In this document: piece after piece, positions 44,601-56,941 of the stretch
Position numbering within the stretch: position 1 is the first letter of the stretch
Layout: each line of letters opens with the position of its first letter
Source of the DNA: Ophioceras dolichostomum
Lineage: Eukaryota > Ascomycota > Sordariomycetes > Magnaporthales > Ophioceraceae
DNA: 64,000 bases
Direction of reading: 5' to 3'
NCBI GenBank assembly: GCA_003049485.1
Contig: PYST01000018.1
Location: 62,001 to 126,000, forward strand
Translations under genes and position numbers: made by a program
Notes under the pieces: model-generated
What the model saw: only the letters and a program-made list of their open reading frames with translations
Database searches by the model: none
What the model was told of the DNA's origin: nothing

Positions 44601-46547
44601 CCCATTGAAGAGGCCGTTGACCAGCCTGCTGACCAGCCTGCTGAGGAGTTTGCTGAGGAGTTTGCTGATGAGTCTATGGACGATCCCATGCACGAGCCCA
44701 TGGAGGAGCCCATGCACGATCACATTGAGCAGCCCATTGAGCAGCCTATTGCGCAGCCCGTCGACGAGCCTGCTGAGGAGTTCGACTGGGAGCCTGCGGA
44801 GGTGCCGCCCGCGGAGCCCACAGAGTCAGAGCTGATCCCGGAGGAGCCGTCCGCAGAAGAGCCACCGCCCACACAGTCACCTCCCACAGAGCCGCCAACA
44901 GTGCCAACGCCGCCCGCCGCAGAGCCTTCCATCCCTCTGCCGGTCGAGGACAAGACGGACTGCGACTATAATCCGGACGCCGACGACTACATGAGTGAGG
45001 ACGACAAGCCTAAGAAGACCACTGCTAGGAAGAACAAGGGAAAGGCACCGGCCAAGCTCAAGCCTAAGACGCCTCCCAAGCCGAAGCCGGTCGCGCAACT
45101 GCGCTCTAAGCTCTCTCTTCCTGCGGCGGCACCGCCTGAGCGGCGCACTACGCGCGCGATCGCTGCGGCGACGCATGCCAAGACCCAGGCTGCGCTCACT
45201 CAGGCCTTTGCTGCTCAATCTTCTGCTACTCAACCCCCTGCTGCCCAAGCAGCTGTTTCGCAAGCCGCTGCTGCTCCAGCTGTTGTGTCTCAACCCGCTG
45301 TTCTTCAACCCGCTGTCGCTCAAGCCGCTGCCCCTCAAGCCGCTATTCCCCAAGGCATTGTTACCCGAGCTGCTCTCACCCAAGCCGCGCTTACTCAAAC
45401 CGCTGCCATTCAAGCCGCTGCTGGACGCTGGGCGACCGGAAGCTCGTCGTCGTCAACGGGTAGCTTGGCAGTCCCCGGTAGCAGCTCGGCGGCTGGTCCT
45501 ACTAGCTTGTTAGCCGGTAACCCTGGAGCGGCAGCAGCCGCCAGCAATTCGGCAGCTGGTGGTAGCTCGTCAGCAGCCGGTAGGCCCGCTGCTGCTTCCT
45601 CGGACGCCTCCATCGGCTCCGGTTCCGGTACTTGCTCTGCCTCTACCACTGGTGCTCCCAAGAGGACTGTGAAACGCAAGAGGTCCGCTTTCAAGTTTAC
45701 CGCGAAGAAGCGACGACGAAGTGCTACCACCAAGTGGTCGTCTGCCGCAGCCTCGGCCTTGCAGTTACAATCAGCTCAGGCGGTCGAGGAGGAAGAGGAA
45801 GAGGTTGTTGAGGACGAGATCATTGTTGATGGAGAGACGGCAGAGGAGTCGTCGGAGCCAGAGGGGCTGGAGTCAGAGCAGCCGCAAGCAACAACTGGCT
45901 CTCGGCAGCAAGTCAAGGATGATGCTAACGAGGAGAGCAAGGAGTCCTCTGCTTCTTCTTCGTCGGATTCAGACGACGATGATGCTGACAGCGATGACGA
46001 TGAGGAGGACTCGCCATCGTCTCCGGATGATGACGACAACCAGGGCCCGACCACCCGCACGCCCTCAGCGTTCGCCTCGAGGCAGATCTTCTTGCCCGTG
46101 AAGGTGAAGCAGCCGAAGTCGTCGAACAAGCCGTCTACGGAGAAGTCGTCGAAGAAGCAGACCAAGACCAAGAAGGGGAAGAAGACCGCGGTCAAGCGTC
46201 CCATTCGAAGCCAGTACACCAACACCGCCGCTGTTGCCGCCTCGTCTTCTCCAGCGGCCATCGCGGCTGCCGTCGCGGCTGCTGCTGTCACCCATTCTTC
46301 TTCGTCTTCATCAGCGGGGGCCGCGGTTGGTGATGGTAGTGGTGTTAGGGTCACGACGAGGGCCAGGGCGACGAAGAACACGACGATGGCTGCTGGCAAC
46401 GGCGCCGTCGCTACTGCGGCTACGGCTGCTACGGCTGCTACAGTCAGCAATGCCGGTAGTGGTACTAGGGTGAAGGGCAGCGGTGGTGTGAAGAAGGCCA
46501 CTGCTAAGAAGGGTTCTTCTGTTGCTAAGAGGGGCCAGAAGAAGTAG
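38608..46547 (+). CDS. Very large low-complexity, probably nuclear protein (three exons, one in-frame TAG)
   Basis: Exons 38608-39417, 39548-40459 and 40554-46547 join in frame (introns GTAAGT...AATAG with a GACTAAC branch; GTGAGA...GTCAG with a CTGAC branch), about 2570 codons. Codon 122 is TAG (38971-38973), yet protein continues in the same frame (ARYLDWATEDMKQKWRVYER). If the TAG is real, translation might start at ATG 39007. The first part is basic then charged. Exon 2 reads YRLHVRSWSEIADNLKLFII and a coiled region (QELQLQLHQQEQQQKAKT). The rest is Pro/Ala/Thr-rich with TPAY-type pentad repeats (43240-43335), an acidic Glu/Pro stretch (44460-44800), Ala/Gln repeats (45190-45420), an NLS-like KRKRSAFKFTAKKRRR, an Asp/Ser run and a Lys-rich C-terminus. 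No catalytic domain is seen. A chromatin or scaffold role is inference. Confidence 0.65.
43240..43335 (+). repeat. 15-bp tandem repeat coding for TPAY-x pentapeptides
   Basis: About six copies of ACTCCAGCSTATRRT-type units encode TPAYS, TPAYD, TPAYG, TPAYD, TPAYD and a diverged IPANS. The Tyr/Ser/Thr-Pro content recalls phosphorylatable repeat tails, though no known repeat family is claimed. Confidence 0.75.
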
Positions 46548-47806
46548 GTGCTTCTTGGCTGGCTCGCTTGCGACGAGGGACTGATTTCGGGTCATGATGC
46601 TGCTACTGCCTCACCTCAACTCACCTTGTGGTAGTCGGGCACATGGGCTTTGCGTGCGTTTTTCTTTTTTTCCTTCTTATTCTTCTTTCTAGGTACTGCT
46701 GTGTTCTGTTGATCGGCTCCGGTGGTTCGCCAGATCTTTGATAGCACTTCTTTTTACTTTACCTCTCTGCCCTCTCCATCTTCCACCCCGGGAAAAGGGA
46801 CAGAGAGACTTGGTTCGGCGCTCGACATAGAAACTTAAAAAGGGCAAATCTATACGAAAAAAAAGATGGATGGGAAGATTGGGGGACTGGACGATATAGA
46901 GGGGAAGGGGCGAACTCGTTCAACAGAGAGACGAGGAGGGGATAGATAGTAGGCCTCTCTGCTTTCTTCTTATTTTGGGAGTATATCGTGCCATCTGTTT
47001 GGCGACCACATCAACCATCTCGAGGAACGCAGAGGAAGAGAGCGAGAAGAAAAAGGAGCAGGAGATGGTCTTGTTTTGATTTTTTCTGATTTCCATGTTT
47101 TAGGAAAACAGGAAAGGGGTGCTCGCTAACGAATACTCGTCTACAGGAGCTTTGTGCGCTTGGAAACTGGGTAGTTTGAGATGGCACTTTGACTCAGGTT
47201 TCACAAGACTTGGAAATCGGGTTCAACTAGGTTGCTTGGAGAAATCGGTGGAAGGGGTCGAGACGGACGAAGTAGCCTAGTTTTTTGTTCATAGATAATG
47301 TGACATCAGTTGACAAAAATGCTCTCGAGGTCGTAAAATGCGTGATGCTGCTGAGATAGAGGCCTTATCGTTCAACAATGTATCGAGGGCTGTGGTGGTG
47401 ATTTGGGGGTGTCGGAGGGACATCATGAGCGGGGCAGCACTCTGCCTCCAGCCACACACGCAACCTTAGCTCTCCGCGCCACATCTAGCACGTAACCACG
47501 CACCTAGGCCATCATCAACCACCGCATCCATCCGCACTCGGAACATCATCGTCTTCACTCCCTAAGCTTAGTAGCGCCCGCCTCTCTATATCTTCTAAGC
47601 CTACCGGCATCCTCGTCGACGAGCCACCAATTCTGAGAGTGGTCAAGTCCTCCTAACGCGGGCATTGCTCACCTATTACCTCGGCCGGCCATTGCATCCG
47701 CCCGCACCGCACCGCGTATCCCCGACTCGGCCCTCCACACAAAGGGCACTCGCGGCCCTTCACTTATCGATCGGTCTGAGACGACGACACGACACAACCC
47801 GGCAAG
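46548..47806. other. Intergenic region before END3
   Basis: The first part is the 3' flank of the large gene (C/T-rich near 46640-46700, A/G-rich near 46850). The last 300 bases before 47807 are C-rich and presumably the END3 promoter and 5' UTR. No other feature was seen. Confidence 0.45.
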
Positions 47807-49365
47807 ATGGCGCCACCGCGCATCGAGGCACAAGAGATCGAGACGTACTGGAACATCTTCTCGGCGAGGACGGGCGGCTCCAAGTACCTCACCGGCGAGC
47901 AGGCGGCGCCCGTGCTGAAGAACTCGGGTCTGCGCGACGACCAGCTGGAGAGGGTCTGGGACCTGGCCGACGTCGACAACGATGGCAATCTTGATTTCGA
48001 GGAGTTCTGCGTCGCCATGCGCGTGATCTTTGATATCCTCAACGGCGTGAGTTCGGTGTTCTACATCTCTTCTTCTCTCAGGGCCTCAGGGCTGGATTGG
48101 ATTGGATTCCTTGCGCCCTCCCTCATACGTCGCGGTTGAATAACCGACACGTCCTACGCCCGCCTACCTACCTTGATCTGCGATCTATCTCTATGCTCTG
48201 TAGTACTTGGCCCGCTAACTGATCGACATGCTGCTGCTGCTGCCTTACAGGAATACGCCGACGTCCCCACAACACTGCCAGACTGGCTCGTCCCCGAATC
48301 AAAGGCGCATCTCGTCCAGGCCAACAGGGCCCTGACGGGGAAGCAGGTGCAGTTCGAGCAGGTCGACGACGACCCGGACTCGCCGGGCCTCAAGGACGGC
48401 TTCGATTGGTACATGAGCCCGGCGGACAAGTCCAAGTACGAGTCAATATACCAAGAGAACAGGGACATGCGTGGCGAGGTGTCTTGTAAGTCGTCTTGTC
48501 TATTCTCAGGACCCCTCTCCTTTTCTGCTAGATTCTAGCCGCCTTGCAAGCAATGACCTCGACTCGCCATGACTGACGCTCTTTTTCATCATCTCGTACA
48601 ACAATAAAAACAGTCAATGCCCTAGAAGAGCTCTACGAATCCCTCGACGTGCCCGACACCGACATCCGCTCGGCCTGGAACCTGATCAACCCCTCGGCGG
48701 CGTCCTCGATCAACAAGGACGCCTGCCTCGCCTTCCTGCACATCCTCAACTACCGGCACGAAGGCTACCGCATCCCGCGCACGGTCCCCGCCTCCCTGCG
48801 CTCCACCTTCGAGCGCAACCAGATTGACTACCAGGTCGACAACCAGAAGTCCTCTTCGGGGGCCCGCTGGGCCATCAAGGCGGACGACGAGACCTCCACG
48901 GGGCGGAAGGCCAAGTTCGGCGACCAGTACCTGACGCGCCTGGGCCGCAGCTCGTACAAGACGACGGGCACGGACTTCAGCACGTCAAAGACGGACGACT
49001 GGGAGGAGGTCCGGCTGAAGCGCCAGCTGGCCGAGCTGGATGGGAGGCTGGAGAGGGTCGAGGCTGATGCGCAGCGGAGGCGTGGAGGAGGATCAGGAGG
49101 AAAGAGGGATTCGAAGCCTGCGCTGGTCAAGAGGGAGCTGGAGCAGTTGCTGGACTACAAGAGGGGACAGCTGAGGGAGATCGAGGAGGGTGGTGGTGGT
49201 AAAGGGGGTAAGGGTGGAGCGGCGAGCTTCAAGACCGTCTCGGAGGACCTGCAGACTGTGCGGGAGCAGGTCGAGGGCTTGGAGGCGCATTTGCGCTCGC
49301 GGCAGCAGTATTTGGATCAGCTGAGGAGGGAGATTGAGGATGAGAAGGTTGGCGTGGGTAGGTAG
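47807..49365 (+). CDS. END3: End3, EH-domain endocytosis and actin-patch protein
   Basis: Three exons (47807-48046, 48251-48485, 48614-49365) join in frame with GTGAGT/GTAAGT donors and ACAG acceptors: 408 residues, close to the family length of about 400. The N-terminal EH domain carries an EF-hand loop DVDNDGNLDFEE (residues 55-66). The middle has the family segment FDWYMSPADKSKYESIYQEN, then a second EH-like region (FNALEELYESLDVPDTDIRS ... FLHILNYRHEGYRIPRTVPA). The C-terminal third is coiled coil (RLKRQLAELDGRLERVEADA; LEAHLRSRQQYLDQLRREIE), needed in yeast for binding Sla1 and Pan1. End3 is part of the Pan1-Sla1-End3 complex that drives clathrin-mediated endocytosis at cortical actin patches. 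The start (AAGATGGCGCC) fits the conserved N-terminus. Confidence 0.93.
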
Positions 49366-50255
49366 ATGAGGAAGGGGAAGGGGGGGGGGTCGGGTATCTG
49401 CGTGCCTACCTTACCTACCATAGGTACGTACACAGTAGATGGACAGGGGGATGATAGGGTGGGATAGATGGACGGTGAGGGTGGCTTGTTTTGTCGCCAA
49501 CCTGCATTCATACATTCTTGCGGCCCGTTGGTGTTGGCACGTCGGCGGTGTGATACGTGCCGGCGTCCGGTACTTCAAGAACTCCGCCAGTCAGCCTCAT
49601 CAAGACATAACGCCGACGCCAGCCGGAGCTTTTGTCGACGTGACCTGCGCCTTCAACTATGGGCAATTTTCCTGATTGGAAAGATGCCTCCCTCCTCAAT
49701 GGGGTGAAATAACCTAATGCTCATTTTCTACCTAGCCTTCTTTCTCTGGCGTTAAACATGAAAATTTTTGATCCGTGAACACTAGGATATGTATTTTCTC
49801 CCACTCTCCCACTATCATGACCCATACGGCTCGCCAGCCTGCCAGCATCAAAGCAATGGAAGGCAAGACTAGAAAAACCTGCCGATTAACCTCATCCCTG
49901 CACAGCTTGATGGCATTCCATTAGGGTATTTGATTAACCATCTCGCAAGCAAAGCAAAGCAAAGCAAAGTCCAAAAGCCATCCTCAGCTAGCCGTCGTCC
50001 CCAGCCAAACAGCCCGGTTTGGTTTGGGTATACTCCCTCCCCATTCTTATCCTTTTCTATCACTCCCTCTCCCTCCCTCCCCACTCATTCATCGCCCTTC
50101 TTCTTCTCCTCCCTATACCGCCGTCTCTTTTCTTTTCTTTGCTGGTTCTTCGCTTCCCTTTCCTCATCAGCAAGAACAATCCAGTCGACGATCCGTTTGC
50201 CATATCCGCCTGTAGTACGCTGCCCCTGCCCCCTCTGCTGCCCCTGCTGCTGCCC
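49366..50255. other. Convergent intergenic region
   Basis: This spacer separates END3 (rightward) from the AIF-like gene (leftward) and should hold both 3' ends. A short AAAGC repeat is visible near 49950-49970. Nothing else was recognised. Confidence 0.4.
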
Positions 50256-51835
50256 CTACGCCACGCTGCCGTCGATGTAACCGGGCATCATCTGCAGCGC
50301 GAGCGTGCGCCCCTTGGCCATCCACACCATGAACGACAGCATCTTGATCGAGCCCATCCTGCCGACGCCCCTGGAGCGTCCCGCCGACAGGGCGAAGATG
50401 TCCATGGGCATCAGCTTCACGACCTGGGGAGGCTTGCCCGACAGGGCGAGGACGATGTTCCTGCCTACGCCGGCGGCCTATACACACAGCAAAAGGAAAG
50501 GAGTGGAGGAGTATTTGTTAACGCACGTACGTCGGACTTTAGTAGCGGAAAACCGAAAAGGGGGGTCGGAGGGGAAAAGCAGCCAGCTCAGAACATACCT
50601 GCTTCTGGGTGATCATGAAGCCGGCACGAGGCTTCGACACGATATCGCCCGCGGCCCAGACGCCCTCGGCGCCCTTTACGCGGTAGAACTCGTCGACGAC
50701 CACGCACTTCCTCTCGTCGAGGTACTGCGCGTCCACGTACTCCGAGTTGGGCACCAGGCCCATCGTGGGCAGGTACAGATCCGTCGTGATCACGTTCGGC
50801 TCCCCTTCCTTCTCGGCGGGGCCCTCCAGCGTCACTTCGGTTTTGCCGCTGCCCTCCAGCGTCTTGACGCCTGAGACGCGCGCGTTGGTGCGAATCTTGA
50901 CGTTCAGCTTCGCCAGCTCGGCCCGCGCGCCGCCCGCGACGCTGTCGCCGCCCAGCAGCTCCTTGTCGCCCGTGAGCAGGATGATCTCCTTCTCCTTCCC
51001 GTACGCGAAGCCCAGCTCGCCCGCCAGCTCGCAGCCGGTGGAACCGCCGCCGGCGACGACGATGTGGCTGGCGGACTTGACGCGCTCGGTCGTGTCCTCG
51101 AGGGCCTGGAGGAGGTCCTCATACGTGCCGGACGCCTTCCACGGCACGGCGGAGGAGGACGCGGTGCGGGCCCCCGTGGCGAGGACGAGGTGGTCGTAGA
51201 TGATGGTGCGGGGTTCCTGACCGGAGACTGAGACGGTCACGGTCTTGGCGCCGAAGTCGGACGAGGAGACGGTGCCGACCACGAGCTCGGCTCTGTCGGC
51301 GGGGTAGCGGGAGAGAGCCTTGGAGAGCGGCTCGAGGAGCTTGTCGTGGGGGAGGACGTCGGGGATGATGGCGCGGATTGAGGCGAGGTTCCAGTAGAAG
51401 TGGCTGTTCTGTTTTTCCAGAACGGTATTCCGTTCGTCAGTTTCCTGGTCATCTAGGTGAGGGGTGTCACGTGATTTCCTTGTGATCACGCCTGTCCTGC
51501 ATGTCCTTTCCCCTGTACTGACCCCCCCTGTCCCCCATTCGCTCGTCTGCTCGGTCTTCGGGGATGCTTCCCCGCGCAAGGCAGTGGCTGGCTGAACTTT
51601 GCGCGCTACTGCGCTGTCGGAAATCTCCCGAAGGCGAACAGTGGTAGTGGGTGGACGGGGGCCTCAAGCCAGGAGCTCGGTTTAGCTGCCGGTTCGTTCG
51701 CAGCTCCTCAACTCGATCGAATCAACTCACCTTCGACACTAGGATGACCTTGGCGGTCTTATCCGTCTTAAGGACTGCGTGAGCGACGTGGAGGCCCGCG
51801 TACGAGCCTCCCAGGATGACGACGGTCTTGCTCAT
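50256..51835 (-). CDS. AIF/AMID-like FAD-dependent NAD(P)H oxidoreductase
   Basis: Three exons (51731-51835, 50599-51408, 50256-50477) all join at phase 0: 378 residues, about the size of AMID/FSP1-type proteins. Motifs: FAD dinucleotide fold VVILGGSYAGLHVA at residues 5-18; the family-typical HFYWNLASIRAIIPD right after the first intron; YDHLVLATGA at about 106; NAD(P)H fold VVAGGGSTGCELAGELG near 152-168; and FAD-binding GVWAAGDI near 284-291. Such type-II NADH-dehydrogenase-like flavoproteins reduce quinones and in fungi are linked to apoptosis-like death. A conserved C-terminal segment (VKLMPMDIFALSAGRSRGVG) completes the protein, with no transmembrane helix. The first intron is long for the window (322 bp). 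The substrate is not deducible. Confidence 0.88.
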
Positions 51836-54800
51836 TTTGAAGGTATGCTTTTTCTCTCCTTTCTCTCTATTTTTCGGGTTTGTCGTCTTCTGTGATGTGG
51901 CCGGCTTTCGTGCTGTTGTGGTGTGGTGGTTTTCTGCTAGTTAACGGAGAGGGAGGCAGGCTCGGTGACTGTGTCGTACTGCAGGCTTGAATCGGGGACT
52001 CGAAGGGAGGGAGGAAATCTCACATGCACACACAATGGGAGGTACCAATGAACAGAAAAAAGGAGAAGAAAAGGACGTAAAGTCCGGATCGGACTCTTGG
52101 GGGAATGGGCGACCTTTAATTCATGTAACTTAAACGTGGGTAACGGAGATTCACACAAACCCGTGCCCAAGCTCTCTCGTCTCCATCCATCCCTCCATCC
52201 TCGCTCCCCGTTCCTTCTGCGTCGGACCATCAACCGCTCGTACGCATCCATCCTGCCAGGGCTTGCGAGGCAGGCAGGCAGGCGGGCGGGCGGGTGCGGA
52301 TGCGGGTGGTGTCGATCGATCTCGGGTGGTGTTATTAATGCTTTAAAATCAGGAAATCAAAATCGAACACACCTCTCCGTAGAACCTGCCTGCGTAGGTA
52401 CCTATGCAATCCCTAAAGACAACCTTGAGAGACGCTATCCCTACGTGCCTGCCCCTCTGACAACCCAACCCCAACCGACCCCTGCTCCTCCACCAGCAGT
52501 GCCGTCCGTCTCGTCTCACGGCAGGGGCAGTGATGATGATGGAGGAGGTGGTGATTCGTGCCTCGTGGGGCATTCATGTCGTCACATCCTCACATTGACA
52601 ATCTTATTAGGTGCCCGCCGGCTTCCAACGTGAGGAGCTCGGCAGGCAGGTACATGGATGCATTTTTTTACTCCCTATGATATTCCGTGTCCTCCTCCGC
52701 ATCCTATTCCGCACTAACAGCTGCTCGGTACCTACCCTTTAGACGAGTATGTAACAGAGCCTCTAATTAGATTGCGCGGCAGATGGTGGGTGGGCTCGGT
52801 CTGTGGACGCTTGGTTGGTAAGCTGAAGAGCGAGCTGGTGGAGCTCAGCGCGCGGGAGGCGTTTTCGATGTCCGTAAACACGATACCCGAAGCTGAACCG
52901 TGCTCCAGAGCTACGGAGAGTGGAATGAGGCCCATGCAATGCTGTGGCTACAGTACTGGTAGGGCGTTGTGCCGAGTTCAATAGCCCGAATCTTTTCAGA
53001 CCCCCGACCTTGTCGGTTGCGCCTCTGCTAGGTCGCCGCCTACGATCCAAGGTCCGTCCATCATCATCGGAATCGCCCTCATCTCTGTCTCCCCGTATTC
53101 GGCGAGCACACGAATAGGACATGGACTTTCGTATTCGACATCACTTGGGTTCCAAGGCTTGCGAGAGAAGTGCATTATTAATTCGCTTCACCATGGAAAG
53201 AAAGGCAAGCGAAGAAACAAAGCAGAGACGGCAGCTGTGCTTGGATCGGTCCCGAGCTTCCATCTTGGCCTCTTAGGGCGCTGTTAGCCTTGGGTGTCAA
53301 TGAAAGAGCCAAGCCATGTCCATCAATATCCACCTACCAAGGTACCATCATGATCCAACCAGTCTACATACAGCTTCACCAACCTGGGCTGCAGCGGTTT
53401 CTCTTCAACTTCCTCATCCCTCGCTGCCTGCATGAGCGTGACGCGTCGTCCACTGCCACCGCATGGTAACACCCACCAATCAATCCATGCCGTGGAAGGA
53501 AACAGAATCACTATCCCGCCGCCGTACGTGTTTGAGGTGATCACGGAAGCCGCCGGAGTTTCCCATCTATCCCCCGACGAAACAATAAACACCCCAGATG
53601 CCCAGACAGTAGTGGATTCGATTCGATTATCTCAGAAGCTGAGGAATATTGGTGGAGGTCCCCCAGGCGCTCGGTGCCGGGAGCTTGGGCAGAGCCCGAG
53701 CCCGAGTGCTCGTTTCGAGCCGTTTCTGTCCCGTCCCGTCTCCTCTCTCGTGTTGCCTTTGCTTGCTTTGGTTCCTGTCGAGCTGCTGTAGAGCTACCTA
53801 AGCTTCTGAAGGCTTGGCTTGGCTGTTGATGAGGGATTCAGCTTGCATATGTACTCCAACATTATACGGATTGGGAAACAAGGCCATGCGTGAGCGTTGC
53901 TGATCTCGAGAAGAGGTCCGGCGACTCCTTCTTCTGCATCTGTGGTCCATGCAGATGCTGTGAAGACGAGGGAGCTGAGTCCTCAACTCCCTTTGCATGC
54001 ACTAAATCCAAGAAGGGGCAAGCAGATGCCCCTCTTACCAGTCTGCAAAAAATCGCAGGAATATCCCGTCCAGCAACATTACATGCACCTGGGAGGTCGG
54101 TCGCCTGCCTCCCTTCCTACCTGTATGTTTGGTGGCACAGCGTGGTTTGATGTAATTAAAGACGGCACGACTGCGGCTCCCTCCGATCGTCTTTTAACGG
54201 CCCATTGCTCTTTTTCTGCGGGAAGGTGCCTCTGATTTTAATCTCCTCTGTACTTCAACGTAACCGGCTTCTTGCCTTTCTCTCTGCCCTGTGCTTGCTT
54301 GTTGGGGGCCGAGCACGAACTTTGCCTTCAGTATGCTCGTCCGCGTGCCCCTGAGCGGACGGGCATTTGCATCGCCATGTTTTTGCGGCCCTTTGCGGCC
54401 GACGGTCGATCATCAGCTCTCAAATCTCTTCGATGACGTCGATTCGGGCGGGCACAGTTTCCCACCTCACCCCCCACGTGCAGAAGCTTTCAGCACTTGG
54501 TCTCCCCGGGCCTGATGTGCAGCTGTGCCCTGAGGCACAGGTCGGTCGGTGCCTTACTCCTCCTATGAGACAGTCTGGGGAAGCAGCAATGACTGCGAAC
54601 AGCTGACGGCCCGGTGTAGGCATGTAGTTCTGGGAAGGAGCATGCGTGACCCCGCGATGGCCCATCCTGCCTATGGCATACGGTAAGCAACGACCTGGAA
54701 CTCAGTGACATGTGGGCTGTGGGGGAGGGGGATTTTCGGTGACCGAACCGACTGGAACGATTGAACCCCTCACCCTCATGACCACCCCGCCAAAAAGGGT

Positions 54801-55039
54801 CAGCATCCTCAACAACTTCTCTGCCTCGATACAACCACTTTCTCGTCACTTTCAAAATCCCCAACATCAAGCCAACAACCCTCCCGGCTTTTTCTGGAGT
54901 TTTGCGCGTACTTTTTGCTTTGCTCGCCTGCCTCTTTGCCCATACTGACGACCATCCGCCGACAAAACCAAGCCGAGAAACCATCTCGACGTACCTGCCG
55001 TAACGCCATTCACCCGTCCCCAACAAGAAAACCATCACA
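51836..55039. other. Intergenic region without convincing genes
   Basis: About 3.2 kb between the AIF-like gene and ACBP. Frames up to 207 codons exist but none has consistent protein character or splice structure. A GCAGG/GCGGG tract lies near 52270-52300. The last 200 bases are C/T-rich and fit an ACBP promoter. Confidence 0.4.
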
Positions 55040-55622
55040 ATGGCCGTTGAGCAGTCCGAGGCCTTCAAGCAGGCCGTGATCGACTCCAAGAAGCTCACCA
55101 CCAAGCCCAGCAACGAGGACCTGCTAGATCTCTACGGTACGCGACTTCCCTTGCGTGATCTCGCGCCTGCCGCCTTCCCACTCTAGGAGACTCTCGTTCT
55201 GCGCCATGCGCTTCCTGCCATCCAACTGGTGCCTACCACTTAGCTTCTCCCCATGCTGACGCTTTCCCGTTCCGTGTCTCAACAGCTCTGTACAAGGTCG
55301 GGACCGGCGAGGACATCACGGCTGCCACTAAGCCCGGCATGTTCGACCTCAAGGTGCGTTTTACCTTCCTACCAAATTCCGACCCTCCCCTCCTGAAGTC
55401 GATGATGGCACGAGGAGCCTCCAGGTTTACTAACCCGCCTCCCTTTTTTTCCCCATCCAATAGGGCAAGGCCAAGTACAACGCCTGGCAGAAGGTCGTCG
55501 ACGAGGCCATCACCGTAGAGGAGGCTCAGGAGAAGTACGTCGCGCTCGTCAACTCGATGAAGGAGAAGTACGGCTTTGATGCCGAGAAGGAGCCCGAGGC
55601 TGTTGGCGGCGGTGCTGCTTGA
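55040..55622 (+). CDS. Acyl-CoA-binding protein
   Basis: Three exons (55040-55136, 55286-55353, 55464-55622) join in frame, giving 107 residues, the usual size of free ACBP plus a short C-terminal extension. The diagnostic segments are all present: FKQAVIDSKKLTTKPSNEDL, LLDLYALYKVGTGED, and the signature TKPGMFDLKGKAKYNAWQKV, followed by the last helix (AQEKYVALVNSMKEKYG). The protein binds long-chain acyl-CoA esters in the cytosol, buffering their pool and carrying them to acyltransferases and lipid synthesis. The ATG lies in the good context ATCACAATGGC. Both introns sit inside the conserved fold, as is common in filamentous fungi. It converges with the PEBP gene. Confidence 0.95.
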
Positions 55623-56272
55623 TTTGGTCAAAGCCAGGGGAGGGAGATTCGATATTATCACCGCGATACCCTAGGTTGCGCAAAGCAAGAATAAGACACA
55701 CACATACATACATATTTCGCTCGAGGCAATGCGCCGTACTTGGTTGGTTTGGTTGGCTGGGGAATACTGGTGATACACATACATACACATGCTACCTTTA
55801 CCCAGGTGAACGTTCGCTTGTCCACGTCCTGCCAGGGACGCCCCATTTCTCCCCCTTCTCAGAGATACCCTCTTCCTCTCGCACGACCGCTGGGGTCGCT
55901 TGCTCTGGAAAACATCCCGACGGCTCTGCTCTCTTTGTATCTCGAGCGGGAATTACTATTTTCTTCAGTCGGGAGAAACAGAAAGATAGGTACCCTGGGC
56001 GGGTGCGAGACGAGAGCAAACGAACGGTAGCACGGGGTACGAGCGTGGCATGACCGCCGCATGTACACACAAGGACGGGGATGAGAGAGGATTCCATATA
56101 CGCGCGAGCCTGGGAAGAGATATACACGTATTGAAACAGCCTCAGTATCCACATACACACATACATACGTACAGGAACACATACAGACCCCCGTTCCGCG
56201 CATCTCACCTCTCGTATATATCGGTACTCGTTTATGCTCCCCGCCTATCTAGGTAGGTACCCAGGCAGATAT
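55623..56272. other. Convergent 3' region with CATA-type microsatellites
   Basis: Between the ACBP and PEBP stop codons, several ACATACATAC/CACACATACA tracts occur (about 55695-55715, 55772-55790, 56150-56190). They fall in the expected 3' UTRs of the two convergent genes. Confidence 0.5.
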
Positions 56273-56941
56273 CTATTCCTTCCACGCGTCTGATGCGCAG
56301 AGCATCCAGTTCAGCGCCACCAGCTCCAGCCTATGCTTCTTCACCCACTCGGGGCTGTTGAACGACCGTCTTTCGACGAACTCCTCGCCGCCCACGTCCG
56401 CTTTAGTTATGGCAAGGCCTCCTTCCGGCTCGCGGAAGAGCTGGAAGACGTACCGGTGTGGTGGGGAGCTGTGTACGTATATGTAGTTTGCTTGTCAGTC
56501 ATGTGATGGACTTTGAACCGACCGTCGTCTGGTGTCGATGGATGCTTACTCGTCCTTTGGCCCGGGGCCGAGATAAGCCGTCAAGGTCTCGCCCGTCGAG
56601 GAGGCGTCTTCGGCTGGCCTGAGGCCAGTGACGACCCAGTGTCGCCAGTTGGCGAACTTCAGGTCGTTGGGGTAGGGCGCGTCTGGGTCGACGAGGAGGA
56701 GGGTGTATGTCCTTGACGAGGACGTGTCGGAGGACTCGCGCGGGAACGAGATCTTGGGCGCCCCCGGGCACTCGCTCTTGACGAATGAGTTTCCTAGGGC
56801 GAGTGCCTTGTCGCCGTATGACACGGACAGCTCCGTGGTCGGCGTGAACCCTGCCGGAATCAGAGTCGTAGTGCCGGGGCCTAGTCCGACGCCGGCGACG
56901 GAGTCTATGACTGCCTTTGCGCGTTCCTGACTGATCGCCAT
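56273..56941 (-). CDS. Phosphatidylethanolamine-binding protein (PEBP/Tfs1-like)
   Basis: Two exons (56550-56941 and 56273-56468) join in frame across an 81-bp intron (GTAAGC ... ACACAG), giving 195 residues. Family motifs: TTLIPAGFTPTTELSVSYG, the ligand-site signature LLLVDPDAPYPND, HWVVTGL, and GPGPKDDSPPHRYVFQLFRE formed across the splice junction, which confirms the join. There is no signal peptide, so it is cytosolic. Yeast Tfs1 inhibits carboxypeptidase Y and Ras-GAP Ira2; other PEBPs bind anionic phospholipids or regulate kinases. The specific partner here is unknown. Confidence 0.92.
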
